Shown here piece by piece: positions 7,438-15,856 of a DNA stretch of 64,000 bases. Within the stretch, counting starts at the first letter, position 1, and each line of letters opens with the position of its first letter. This stretch comes from Alphaproteobacteria bacterium. GTDB taxonomy: Bacteria > Pseudomonadota > Alphaproteobacteria > SHVP01. Location: NCBI GenBank assembly GCA_040216735.1, contig JAVJOO010000004.1:309396-373395 (forward strand), in the 5' to 3' direction. The notes beneath the pieces were generated by a model. It had not been told where the DNA came from. It saw only the letters and a list, made by a program, of their open reading frames with translations, and did no database searches. The translations under genes and the position numbers were made by a program.

Positions 7438-7788
7438 TACCCTTCTTCCCTTGCCAGCCGGTCCGTTTTGGACCCGCTCTAACGATTGAAGGCGCCCACC
7501 TGAGGCAGCCAACACGATGCATCGGCTGTGCCAAACGATAAAACCCATATGTTTCAGGTGTTTAGCGTTTATTGCACGGTGTCGGAGTGGCTAGTATTGC
7601 GGGTGGTCCGGCACGGCTTGCCGGGAGAAACTTGCCGCACCCGTGCCCGCAGCGAGCGATTCTGCTATCGTCGGCAAGCGCGTCCCGGCCCGATTTCAAC
7701 GAGTTGTTAACGATATGCGCCTAGGCTCTCGGAACAACGAAACGGCGGTCGCGAAAAGCGTTCCCATCAGCGAACTGGAAACGAGTTA
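7438..7788. other. Divergent regulatory region between flgF and fliL
   Basis: A 351-base stretch between the divergent flgF and fliL operons with no convincing conserved gene. On the minus-strand side it holds the sigma-54 promoter of flgF. On the plus-strand side every GG-N10-GC spacing was checked and none resembles a sigma-54 site, so fliL is probably read by another sigma factor. A short open frame (ATG at 7715, or GTG at 7643) ends in TAATG, overlapping the fliL start by one base; it may be chance or a coupled leader peptide. Confidence 0.5.
7516..7535 (-). promoter_or_regulatory. Sigma-54 (-24/-12) promoter of the flgF-flgG-flgA-flgH operon
   Basis: On the minus strand the core is TGGCACAGCCGATGCA: a perfect TGGCAC -24 element, ten bases between GG and GC, and ATGCA against TTGCA at -12. 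Transcription would start near 7507, about 70 bases before the flgF ATG. It matches in kind the site in front of flgI, supporting a shared sigma-54 regulon. Confidence 0.75.
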
Positions 7789-8382
7789 ATGAGCGATACC
7801 GACGAAGAAGAAATCGATGAAGTTCCTCCGGATGACGATGGCGATGATGAAGGTGAGGGGCGGCCAAAGAAGCGGGGGCGTAAACGCCTCATCATTCTTA
7901 TTGCCGCGCCGCTCCTGGTCATCATCCTTCTGGTTGTTGGCGCTGTGGTCATGGGTATTGGACCGTTCGGCGGCGGCGCCGAGGAAGAAGTGGCCGCAGA
8001 GGAGTCCCATGGCGGCGAGGCTGGCGGCGAACACGGCGCCGAGGGCGCGCATGGCGAAGGCGGTGCGGGTCATGTCGGGTTCTATGAGCTACCGCAAATG
8101 ACGGTAAACTTGAACACCACGGACGGGACCACATCTTTTCTAAGGTTGACGGTCTCGCTCGAGTTGGCAAACGACACACCCGAAACCCGCGCGCAACTCG
8201 ATGCGATGCTGCCCCGGGTCATCGATAACTTCCAAGTATACATGCGCGAATTGCGGCTCGACGACCTCAGCGGGTCGGCGGGCTTGTTTCGCTTGAAGCA
8301 AGAACTGCTCTCGCGCACCAACCGGGCTGTCGACCCGGTCAAAGTTAGCGACGTGTTGTTCAGCGAATTGCTTGTCCAATAG
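7789..8382 (+). CDS. fliL: Flagellar basal body-associated protein FliL
   Basis: FliL is a single-pass inner-membrane protein that surrounds the stators. The 197 residues show an acidic cytoplasmic N-terminus (1-24), a basic stop-transfer patch, one membrane helix at 34-57 and a periplasmic domain from about residue 98. That domain contains LPQMTVNLNT, SFLRLTVSLEL and the terminal VKVSDVLFSELLVQ typical of the family. Between membrane and domain is a Gly/Glu linker with four histidines (74, 82, 88, 95), which is unusual. The ribosome-binding site is weak; the start codon overlaps the stop of a short upstream frame. It precedes fliM by 11 bases. Confidence 0.93.
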   Translation: MSDTDEEEIDEVPPDDDGDDEGEGRPKKRGRKRLIILIAAPLLVIILLVVGAVVMGIGPFGGGAEEEVAAEESHGGEAGGEHGAEGAHGEGGAGHVGFYELPQMTVNLNTTDGTTSFLRLTVSLELANDTPETRAQLDAMLPRVIDNFQVYMRELRLDDLSGSAGLFRLKQELLSRTNRAVDPVKVSDVLFSELLVQ

Positions 8383-8393
8383 GCGGCAACGAG

Positions 8394-9500
8394 ATGGCGA
8401 ATACAGAAACCGATGCACCCGCGGACGATATTGCCGCCGAATGGGAGAAAGCCCTCCAAGAGGAGGAGGGTGGTGGCACCGCAGATGCTGAAGTCGCTTC
8501 GGAATGGGACGAGCTTGCCGGCGGCGACGACGCCTCGGGACGCGTTCTCAATCAAGACGAGATCGACAATCTCCTAGGATTCGACTCCGGTTTCGGCGAC
8601 GACTCCGAGCGCACCGGGATCCGGGCGATCGTCAATTCCGCGCTGGTTTCCTACGAACGGCTGCCGATGCTCGAGGTGGTCTTCGACCGTCTCGTGCGTA
8701 TGATGACGACCTCGCTGCGCAACTTTACCTCGGACAACGTCGAAGTATCGCTCGACAACATTACCTCGATCCGTTTCGGCGATTACCTCAATTCCATTCC
8801 TCTCCCGGCCATCCTTGGCGTTTTTCGCGCCCAGGAATGGGATAACTACGGTCTGCTGACGGTCGATTCGTCGCTGATTTACTCGATTGTCGACGTTCTT
8901 TTGGGCGGCAGGCGGGGAACGGCGGCGATGCGTATCGAAGGCCGACCCTATACGACGATCGAACGATCGCTGGTCGAAACGATGGTCGAGGTCGTCCTGC
9001 ACGACCTGAGCGCCGCGTTCGAACCGCTGAGCCCGGTAACGTTCGCCTACGACCGACTCGAAACCAATCCACGCTTCGCCACGATCGCTCGGCCGGCGAA
9101 CGCCGCCATTCTGATTCGCCTTCGGGTCGATATGGAGGATCGCGGCGGGCGCATCGAACTCTTGCTGCCCTATGCCACGCTAGAACCAGTTCGCGAGCTG
9201 TTGCTGCAGATGTTCATGGGCGAGAAGTTTGGCCGCGACTCCATTTGGGAAGGCCACTTGGCGACCGAGCTTTGGTACACCCAGGTTCAGATCGAGGCCG
9301 TATTGGACGACATGGTGATGAAGCTAGGCAAAGTCATGGACCTCGAAGTCGGTGATACCGTGATGTTCAACTGTACCCGGGATTCGGAGGTCGAACTCCG
9401 CTGCGGCGGCGTGCCGCTCCTTGTGGGCCGCATGGGACGTGTCGGCAGCACCATGGCCATTCGCGTAACGGATCAGATTAGAAATGAGGATAGGAACTGA
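8394..9500 (+). CDS. fliM: Flagellar motor switch protein FliM
   Basis: 368 residues. FliM forms the middle of the cytoplasmic C ring and binds CheY-P. The CheY-binding motif QDEIDNLL lies at residues 54-61, behind a roughly 50-residue extension holding two similar AAEWEKAL/ASEWDELA segments; alphaproteobacterial FliM proteins often have such an extension. The CheC-like middle domain contains SFEPLSPV-like VTFAYDRLETNP, and the C-terminal SpoA domain contains LEVGDTV and LLVGRMGRVGSTMAIRV. The stop overlaps the start of the next gene (TGATG), so the operon continues tightly. Confidence 0.95.
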   Translation: MANTETDAPADDIAAEWEKALQEEEGGGTADAEVASEWDELAGGDDASGRVLNQDEIDNLLGFDSGFGDDSERTGIRAIVNSALVSYERLPMLEVVFDRLVRMMTTSLRNFTSDNVEVSLDNITSIRFGDYLNSIPLPAILGVFRAQEWDNYGLLTVDSSLIYSIVDVLLGGRRGTAAMRIEGRPYTTIERSLVETMVEVVLHDLSAAFEPLSPVTFAYDRLETNPRFATIARPANAAILIRLRVDMEDRGGRIELLLPYATLEPVRELLLQMFMGEKFGRDSIWEGHLATELWYTQVQIEAVLDDMVMKLGKVMDLEVGDTVMFNCTRDSEVELRCGGVPLLVGRMGRVGSTMAIRVTDQIRNEDRN

Positions 9501-9952
9501 TGGATCTCCCGGTTCTGCTAGATGGCGCCGTCGCCATCCTTCTGCTGATCACCATCGGATACTGCGTCGTACTCTACGCGCGCCTTAACGAGGTCCGTCG
9601 GTCTAACGCGACGATGAAGAAGTTGATGACCGAATTTACCTCGGCGACCGAACGGGCGCAGGCAGGGCTCCTGTCGATTAAGTCGACCGGGAGCGAACTT
9701 TCCAACGCCTTGAGCGAACGCATCGACGAGGCACGTGCCCTAAAGGGCGACCTTGTTTACGTGACTCAGGCGGCGCAAACGCTGGCGGAAAGGCTCGACG
9801 CATCCATCGACGAGCGGTCTCGCCCCACGGAGGCTGCGCCTAAACGGTCGGCCCCGAAGCCCAAAAGAACGGCCACGACCGGAAAGGCAATTGCGCGCAC
9901 GGCGAGCGAAAGCGAACGCCAACTGATGGTTGCGCTCCAGCAGGCGCGCTAA
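9500..9952 (+). CDS. DUF6468-type flagellar-cluster membrane protein
   Basis: 150 residues: a transmembrane helix at about 7-26, then a long helix (30-105) with coiled-coil character (RLNEVRRSNATMKKLMTEF and ERIDEARALKGDLVYVT), and an Arg/Lys/Pro/Ala-rich tail ending in a conserved-looking SERQLMVALQQAR. Genes of this kind sit between fliM and motE in many alphaproteobacteria and are called DUF6468; no function is established to my knowledge. The start overlaps the fliM stop by one base and the motE gene follows after 9 bases, so a role in the motor or stator is an inference from context. Confidence 0.7.
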   Translation: MDLPVLLDGAVAILLLITIGYCVVLYARLNEVRRSNATMKKLMTEFTSATERAQAGLLSIKSTGSELSNALSERIDEARALKGDLVYVTQAAQTLAERLDASIDERSRPTEAAPKRSAPKPKRTATTGKAIARTASESERQLMVALQQAR

Positions 9953-9961
9953 AGGATACCC

Positions 9962-10732
9962 ATGTTCCGCAAACTCCGTCTCCTGCCGATTGTTATCGTC
10001 CTCGCCTTTGCCGCCTTTGGCGTCAAGGTCAGTGGACTGTGGTCGGAGGCCGAGCGATTTGGGCCTCCCTTGGTGGTACAGGCGGCGCAGGCAGCCGAGC
10101 CCGCGACCGAAGAGGACCCTTTTGCCAACGATACCGGCGGAGCCGGAGAATCGGCTGCCGGAAGCGAGTCGGCGGACGACGACGCCCTGACCCAATCCAG
10201 TGCCGACGATACCGGCAGGCCGGCCGATCAATCCGGTGGGCAGATATTTACCGAAGCCGAGGTCCAACTCCTGCAAGATCTGTCGGCACGGCGCGAACAG
10301 CTCGAGTTGCGGGCCCGGGAGCTCGATATCCGCGAGAACCTGCTGGAGGCCGCCGAAAAGCGGATTGAAGACAAGATCGCCGAACTGCGCCAAATTGAAG
10401 CCAAGATCGATTCCCTCATCCAACAACACGATGCCCAGGAAGAAGGGAAACTCCGCAGCCTGGTTCGGGTCTACGAGACCATGAAACCCAAGGAAGCCGC
10501 GCGTATCTTCAATGAACTCGATCTCGATATCCTGCTCGATGTTGCCGAACTGATGAACGAACGGCGACTGGCACCGGTTCTCGCCGCGATGACGCCGCAA
10601 CGCGCGACCACGGTGACGACCGAGATCAGAACCCGCAAACAGCTCCCGGAGCGGCTCGAATCGGGCGAAAACGGGGCGGGGCCCGCGCCTCAGGGCGCAG
10701 CGGCACCTGGTACCGGCGGTCAGGGAAGCTGA
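9962..10732 (+). CDS. motE: MotE-type periplasmic protein (MgtE N-terminal-like domain)
   Basis: 256 residues with an N-terminal hydrophobic signal/anchor (4-22) and an acidic, low-complexity stretch to about residue 85. A coiled coil follows (LSARREQLELRARELDIREN to about 165), then a short MgtE-N-like domain: LVRVYETMKPKEAARIFNELD and LNERRLAPVLAAMTPQRA-type helices. In Sinorhizobium MotE is a chaperone for the periplasmic motility protein MotC; related proteins sit beside fliM elsewhere in alphaproteobacteria. The gene closes the fliL-fliM-DUF6468-motE operon. Confidence 0.8.
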   Translation: MFRKLRLLPIVIVLAFAAFGVKVSGLWSEAERFGPPLVVQAAQAAEPATEEDPFANDTGGAGESAAGSESADDDALTQSSADDTGRPADQSGGQIFTEAEVQLLQDLSARREQLELRARELDIRENLLEAAEKRIEDKIAELRQIEAKIDSLIQQHDAQEEGKLRSLVRVYETMKPKEAARIFNELDLDILLDVAELMNERRLAPVLAAMTPQRATTVTTEIRTRKQLPERLESGENGAGPAPQGAAAPGTGGQGS

Positions 10733-10823
10733 TCCCCCATCTATCATCGCGCGGTATCGCTTCTGTGTGCCGTAAACTGTTGATATTGTTCGTCTAGTCA
10801 ATGTCGGCAACCGGTCGGGGTTT

Positions 10824-13800
10824 GTGGCGACCGCGAAAAAAAAGCAATTCTGGTTGATGCGCGTCGAAGCGAGGCTATTGCAGGCCGTAGCCCTTATGGC
10901 GGGCCTTTGCGCGGGGCTGACCCCGTTCGACGGTCTGGCGCAGGAAACCGTGCTGGCACGGGCCTTCCAGGGGCCCACCTTCGCGCGCATCGTGTTCGAC
11001 TGGCCCGCGCCGGTCCCCTATGACGCGCGCGGTGGGGGCGATCTTCTAGTCATCGAGTTCGGCCGGCCGTTGGTCGCGGACCTTTCGGCGATTACCAACG
11101 TGCTTGGCGATCTCGTGCTGGATGCCAGAATCGAGGAGGACGGCCGTTCGGTGACGCTCCTCCTGAGCGACGCGTATCAGATCAAGACGACGGCGAACGG
11201 CCGGTCGATTATTTTCGATTTCGCCGTCCCACAGTCGGCCGCGACCGCACCGCCACCGCGGGCCGCAGCCCCGCCTGTTCGCCGGGCACCGCCGCAACAG
11301 GCCGCGCCGCAACCGCCAGCACCGGCAGCGCCGCAGAACGCGCCGAGCATCCGCGTTCGCGCTGGCGTCCATGATAGCTATACGCGGGTCGTGTTCGATT
11401 GGCCGGGCGAGGTCGGCTACGAGGTTGTAAAAACCGGCGACACGGTTTCGATCCGATTCGACCGCGCCGCAAGTTTCGGGATGTCGCGGGTGTTGGCGGA
11501 GGGCCGACTGTCGCGCATTACCTCTGCAAGCGGCGACACCGCGCAATACGGATCGACCGCCACCCTTAAAGTCGCAGACACCAGCCGGGTGCGACATTTC
11601 CGGAACGGCCGTTCGGTCGTCGTCGACATCCTGGGCGAGGGCGCACCGCGAACCCAGACCGCAGCCGAGTCCGCGCCGGCCCGGCGCGCCGCGCCCGTGC
11701 CACCGCCCGCGGTGCCTGTCGCGCCGGTCGAAAGGGCACGGGCCCCGGCGCCCCCGCCAGCCCAGGCCGCGGTCGCACACGCGGCAGACACAGGTACCGT
11801 AGGCGACCTCAAGGTACGTTTTGTTCAGGAAAGCGGCACCGTATCGGCGCTGTTCGAGTGGGACGGCCCGGTGGCCGCAGCCTTCTTCGAACGTGCCGGA
11901 TTTGTTTGGGCAGTGTTCGATGGCGAAGGCGCCGTCGATGTGGCCGAGATCCCAGCAGCCCTCGCGGAAACCGTGTTTCTCGCCACGCCCGCCGAGGTAG
12001 ACGGCGCAACGGCCGTTCGGATGCGGGTCCAAAAGGACTTAATGCTTGCATCGGCGTCCCGTGTCGGCGGGACTTGGCGTATCGATTTCCGACGCGCACC
12101 GACCGCACCGGCGCATCCAATCGACGTCCGTCGCGAGGCCGGCGGTGCCGGTCAGGCGCGCGTTACGTTGCCGTTGGCGGAAGCGGAGCATCGGATCGAC
12201 CTCGACGATCCCGAGGTCGGCGATTCCATTGCCGTCGTGCCGTCGCTGCGGTCCGGCGCTGGTGTCGCCGCCGAGCGGGCGTTTGCGCAATTCCGGGTTC
12301 TCGCCTCCGCCCAGGGCGTGGCCGTCGAACCGTGGTCCGACGATGTCGCGCTGGCGGTCGACGGTGGGCTAGTGAGGATTACCGGCCCCGACGGACTATT
12401 TCTTTCGGAAGACGGGCTTCAGGAACCGCTCCAGGTCGCGGCAGCCGGATCGCAACCGCATGGCGCGGCGGCGCCTGCGGCCGACGCGGGGCATGGTGCC
12501 GCATCCGACGATGCCGCCGCGGACGACGGCCATACCGACGCGCCCGACGGCCACGGCGACACCGAACACGCGACCGACACCGGCGGCGCCCATGACGAGG
12601 CGGGCGAAACCGCAGTGCTGGCCTCGGTCGATACGCTGCTCCGCTACGCCGAATGGTCCCGCGGCGGCGAGGACGATTACTTCGAACACCTACAGGAACT
12701 CAACCTCGCCCTTGCCGAGGCGCCGGAGTCGCAGCGTGCTGAGGCCCAATGGGATCTCGCGCGTTTTTACTTCGCCCACAGCTTGGCACCCGAGACACTC
12801 GGCGTTCTAGGTATTCTGGCTTCGGAGAATCCGGCGATCCAGCAGGACCTGACCTACAAGGCCCTGCGCGGGGCGTCGCGCCTATTGATGGGGCGGACCG
12901 AATTGGCGGCGGAAGACCTGCTCGATCCTGCATTCAGCGCCGATCCGGGTGCCTCGCTATGGCGCGGCGCTCTATATGCCGAACGCGGCGAATGGGAGGC
13001 AGCGGCCCAGGAGTTTGCGATCGGTTCGTTTGCCGTTTCGTCGTTCCCGCCGGCGTTGCAGGCCCGGTTCAAACTATCGGCGGCCAAGGCAGCTCTTGCC
13101 ATCGACGACATCGACACCGTGCAGGCCGAACTTACTGGGTTCGATCGACAACCCGGCGCGTCGGCAGCCCAGGTCAGCGAAGCTAAGCTCGTGCTCGGTC
13201 AAGCGCGAATCCTGGCAGGCGATGCCGAGGGCGGGATAGAATTGCTTGAGCAGGTTGTCGCGGAAAAATTCCGCCCGACATGGGGTGAAGCCGAGATCGC
13301 GATGACCAACTACCGCCTGGAACAGGGCGAGGTGAATGGCGATACCGCAATCGATCATTTAGAGCGATTGGCGCATGTTTGGCGTGGCGGTCAGTTCGAG
13401 TTGGACCTGCTTTCCAAACTCAAGACGATGCACTTGGATAACGGAAACTACCGTGCCGCGCTGGAGACTCTTCGCGCGATTTCCAACACGTTTGAGGGCA
13501 CGCCCGAGGCGCGCGCCGCGGGCGATGAAATGGAAGCGATCTACCGCCGACTCTATCTCGACGGTGAGTCGGAAAAACTTGGACCGGTCGCCGCGCTCGG
13601 TCTGTATTTCGATTTTCGCGAACTGACCCCCGTCGGCGGCGACGGCGACGAGATGGTCCGAAATCTGGCGGACCGGCTGGTCTCGGTCGACTTACTCGGC
13701 CGGGCGGCTGAGCTGATCGACTTCCAGGTCAATTTCCGGCTCCGCGGCGCTGAAAAAGCGCGGGTCGCCGCCAAGCTCGCGGCGATTTACCTGCTCGACC

Positions 13801-14345
13801 GTCAACCGCAGAAGGCGTTGGAATCGCTGGACAAAAGTAGGTTCCGGGCGATCCCCGGCGCGTTGCTTGGGGAGCGACGCTATCTACAGGCCCGCGCCTT
13901 TATCGAGTTGCAGCGGTTTGAAGACGCCCAACGCCTGTTGGCTCAGGACGATTCGAAAGACGCGGCGGCGTTGCGGGCGGACATTTTTTGGCGAACCAGT
14001 AACTGGCCGCAGGCAGCCCAGGCGTTCGAAGCGGTCTTAGGCCGGCGCCACCAAGACGGTGCCAGCCTCAGTCGAGACGAACGCAACCGGGTGATGCAAA
14101 TGACCGTCGCCTATGCGTTGGCCAACGACCGGGCTGCCATCGACGACGTACGGCAGCGCTACGGTTCTCTCATGGCCTCGACCGAAGACGCGAGTGCCTT
14201 CGAGGTTCTGACATCGAATCCCGACCGCGCTTCCATCGGCTTTAGGGAAGTTTCCAGCAGAATCGCCCAAATCAGTACGCTCGACTCGTTCATGGAGCGC
14301 TACCGCAGCGGTCTTCAACAGGATGGCGTCGGCGCCATCAACTAG
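10824..14345 (+). CDS. Large periplasmic protein with AMIN-like repeats and C-terminal TPR array
   Basis: 1173 residues from a GTG preceded by GGTCGGGG; an in-frame ATG at 10857 is the alternative and keeps the signal peptide (about residues 15-39, LAQE). Three copies of an AMIN-like beta domain follow (about 45-135, 172-275, 330-435), recognisable by ARIVFDWP, TRVVFDWP and SALFEWDG. They are separated by Pro/Ala-rich linkers. A His/Asp/Ala/Gly-rich linker runs from about 543 to 595. From about 600 to the end are many helical tetratricopeptide-like repeats. AMIN domains bind peptidoglycan in other proteins, so a wall-bound scaffold role near the flagellum is plausible. No named family was recognised; it lies between motE and the convergent fliP gene. 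Confidence 0.75.
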   Translation: MATAKKKQFWLMRVEARLLQAVALMAGLCAGLTPFDGLAQETVLARAFQGPTFARIVFDWPAPVPYDARGGGDLLVIEFGRPLVADLSAITNVLGDLVLDARIEEDGRSVTLLLSDAYQIKTTANGRSIIFDFAVPQSAATAPPPRAAAPPVRRAPPQQAAPQPPAPAAPQNAPSIRVRAGVHDSYTRVVFDWPGEVGYEVVKTGDTVSIRFDRAASFGMSRVLAEGRLSRITSASGDTAQYGSTATLKVADTSRVRHFRNGRSVVVDILGEGAPRTQTAAESAPARRAAPVPPPAVPVAPVERARAPAPPPAQAAVAHAADTGTVGDLKVRFVQESGTVSALFEWDGPVAAAFFERAGFVWAVFDGEGAVDVAEIPAALAETVFLATPAEVDGATAVRMRVQKDLMLASASRVGGTWRIDFRRAPTAPAHPIDVRREAGGAGQARVTLPLAEAEHRIDLDDPEVGDSIAVVPSLRSGAGVAAERAFAQFRVLASAQGVAVEPWSDDVALAVDGGLVRITGPDGLFLSEDGLQEPLQVAAAGSQPHGAAAPAADAGHGAASDDAAADDGHTDAPDGHGDTEHATDTGGAHDEAGETAVLASVDTLLRYAEWSRGGEDDYFEHLQELNLALAEAPESQRAEAQWDLARFYFAHSLAPETLGVLGILASENPAIQQDLTYKALRGASRLLMGRTELAAEDLLDPAFSADPGASLWRGALYAERGEWEAAAQEFAIGSFAVSSFPPALQARFKLSAAKAALAIDDIDTVQAELTGFDRQPGASAAQVSEAKLVLGQARILAGDAEGGIELLEQVVAEKFRPTWGEAEIAMTNYRLEQGEVNGDTAIDHLERLAHVWRGGQFELDLLSKLKTMHLDNGNYRAALETLRAISNTFEGTPEARAAGDEMEAIYRRLYLDGESEKLGPVAALGLYFDFRELTPVGGDGDEMVRNLADRLVSVDLLGRAAELIDFQVNFRLRGAEKARVAAKLAAIYLLDRQPQKALESLDKSRFRAIPGALLGERRYLQARAFIELQRFEDAQRLLAQDDSKDAAALRADIFWRTSNWPQAAQAFEAVLGRRHQDGASLSRDERNRVMQMTVAYALANDRAAIDDVRQRYGSLMASTEDASAFEVLTSNPDRASIGFREVSSRIAQISTLDSFMERYRSGLQQDGVGAIN

Positions 14346-14396
14346 CCGGGCCGGCCGACGCGTCGGCTAGTGAAGTAGGCGAGGAGGGAAGGGGCG

Positions 14397-15158
14397 CTAT
14401 CCGAAACTGAGAACCAGGCTGTTAGCGACCAGGTTCCACCCATCGACCAAAACGAAGAAGACCAGTTTGAAAGGAAGCGATATCAGGATCGGCGGCAGCA
14501 TCATCATGCCCATCGACATCAGGACCGATGCCACGACCATGTCGATGATGATGAACGGGATAAAGAGCAGGAATCCGATTTCGAAGGCCCGGCGCAACTC
14601 GCTGATTAAGAAGGCCGGTATCAAGGCACGGAACGGCGTCGTCGACGGTTCGCTCGGCAACTCCGAACCTGAAAGGTCGAGGAAAAGGCCGAGGTCTTTT
14701 TCCCGGACCTGCCCGAGCATGAAGGTATGGACGGGCACCGAGATCCGCGTGAACGCTTCGACTTCGCTGATCTCGTCGTTTATCAACGGTACGATGCCTT
14801 CTTGGTAAGCGCTCTCGAAGGTCGGTGCCATCACGTAACCCGTGAGAAACAGCGCGAGCCCGATAATCACGACATTGGGCGGCGTTTGCTGGACGCCCAT
14901 CGCGCTCCTAAGAAGCGATAGAACGACAACGATCCGGGTGAACGACGTCATCACGACTAGCAACGACGGCGCTAGCGCAATGACCGTCACCAACGCGATG
15001 ATCTGTAGGATTCGGCCGGTAAGCGGCCCTGCCTCGCCGCCGAGATCGAGGGAAAATTCCTGGGCCGCCGCGGGGCCTGCAGCGACGAGCGCCGCCAGCA
15101 AAACGATGAAGCCAAAGACCTGTGGTGAGGCCTCTATCCTGAATCGGTTACGCCACAT
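14397..15158 (-). CDS. fliP: Flagellar type III export gate protein FliP
   Basis: 253 residues beginning MWRNRFRIEAS, with a cleavable signal segment ending AAAQ and four membrane helices. Family signatures are SLLVVMTSFTRIVVVLSLLR-type, TPPNVVIIGLALFLT and the C-terminal IDMVVASVLMSMGMMMLPP. FliP, with FliQ and FliR, forms the core of the export gate in the basal body. A longer frame upstream was rejected because it runs through fliO; from this ATG the gene overlaps fliO by 11 bases, which indicates coupled translation. Confidence 0.95.
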   Translation of the reverse strand: MWRNRFRIEASPQVFGFIVLLAALVAAGPAAAQEFSLDLGGEAGPLTGRILQIIALVTVIALAPSLLVVMTSFTRIVVVLSLLRSAMGVQQTPPNVVIIGLALFLTGYVMAPTFESAYQEGIVPLINDEISEVEAFTRISVPVHTFMLGQVREKDLGLFLDLSGSELPSEPSTTPFRALIPAFLISELRRAFEIGFLLFIPFIIIDMVVASVLMSMGMMMLPPILISLPFKLVFFVLVDGWNLVANSLVLSFG

Positions 15159-15537
15159 CGTATTGGCCTCCCGGGCCTTTCCCGCGTCGAAGCGCGTCGC
15201 GCACGCTTGGGTTTTCTTCGGCGAAGTCTCCATCGGGCGAACCCGGTGCCGGGACGCCGGATTCAACGACCATGTCGCGATCGGCACCAAGGAGGACCAG
15301 ATGCTCGGTGTCGTCGCGCCGGATCAAGATCAGTCGTCGCTTCGCATCGACCGGCAGGACTTCGACAATGTCGAGCCTGCGTCCCTTGGTGTTCTTACGT
15401 GCGCCCGATGATCCGCCGCGTGGCAGGGTCACTCGCGGCGTGAAGCCAAATCGCTTGGCCAGCAAGGCGATGCCGCCGATGAGTCCGAGGACGAAAACCA
15501 GGGCCAACAGGCCCCGTACGACCTGATCCACATCCAT
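15148..15537 (-). CDS. fliO: Flagellar biosynthetic protein FliO
   Basis: 129 residues: one membrane helix at about 7-27, a basic linker, then the small FliO/MopB domain with RLDIVEVLPVDAKRRLILIRRDD and EHLVLLGADRDMVVESG. FliO helps assemble the FliP ring and is poorly conserved in length and sequence. Its 3' end overlaps fliP. It comes 19 bases after an uncharacterised small gene in the same operon. Confidence 0.88.
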   Translation of the reverse strand: MDVDQVVRGLLALVFVLGLIGGIALLAKRFGFTPRVTLPRGGSSGARKNTKGRRLDIVEVLPVDAKRRLILIRRDDTEHLVLLGADRDMVVESGVPAPGSPDGDFAEENPSVRDALRRGKGPGGQYDVA

Positions 15538-15556
15538 ATCGGTTCAGCGCTCTCGT

Positions 15557-15856
15557 CTATTTGCCGGGACGCAGGTCTGGACCGACGGCGACTGCGTTAG
15601 CGACAAGGTTGCCGAAGCTCGAGGCAATGGCCTCTTCAAGCGCGTTCAGACCGGTAATCAAGCGTTCTAATTTTACTGCGTAGGGGCGGGCCTCCAAGGC
15701 GGGAAGCGCCAGGAGGTATTCGCACAACGCACTCGCGCGTTCTTCAAGGTCGCTCAGGTTCACGGCCATGCCGTCCTTCGCGTGGCTCAAGGCGTCGTCG
15801 ATCCGGTCGCCGAGTTGTTTGAGTTCGACGGCGGGGTTCAGAGCGGGGTGTTTCAT
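15557..15856 (-). CDS. Small helical protein in the fliO-fliP operon, unknown function
   Basis: 99 residues, predicted mostly helical, with no signal peptide or membrane segment. It contains VNLSDLEERASALCEYLLALP and VKLERLITGLNALEEAIASSF, both amphipathic. The size and helical pattern would fit a flagellar export chaperone or FliT-like protein, but no family signature was recognised. It overlaps the preceding fhlB-like gene by 4 bases (ATGA) and precedes fliO by 19 bases, so it is almost certainly co-expressed with the export gate genes. Confidence 0.65.
   Translation of the reverse strand: MKHPALNPAVELKQLGDRIDDALSHAKDGMAVNLSDLEERASALCEYLLALPALEARPYAVKLERLITGLNALEEAIASSFGNLVANAVAVGPDLRPGK

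Noticed and set aside
7578-7628. GGCACGG...TTGC and GG-N10-GC pieces upstream of fliL as a sigma-54 promoter
   Set aside because: Spacing is wrong (8 instead of 10) for the TGGC-like copy, and the correctly spaced copy lacks the conserved -24 and -12 bases.
9962-10732. MgtE-type magnesium transporter
   Set aside because: Only a short MgtE-N-like stretch is present, without CBS or membrane-channel domains; the flagellar context points to MotE.
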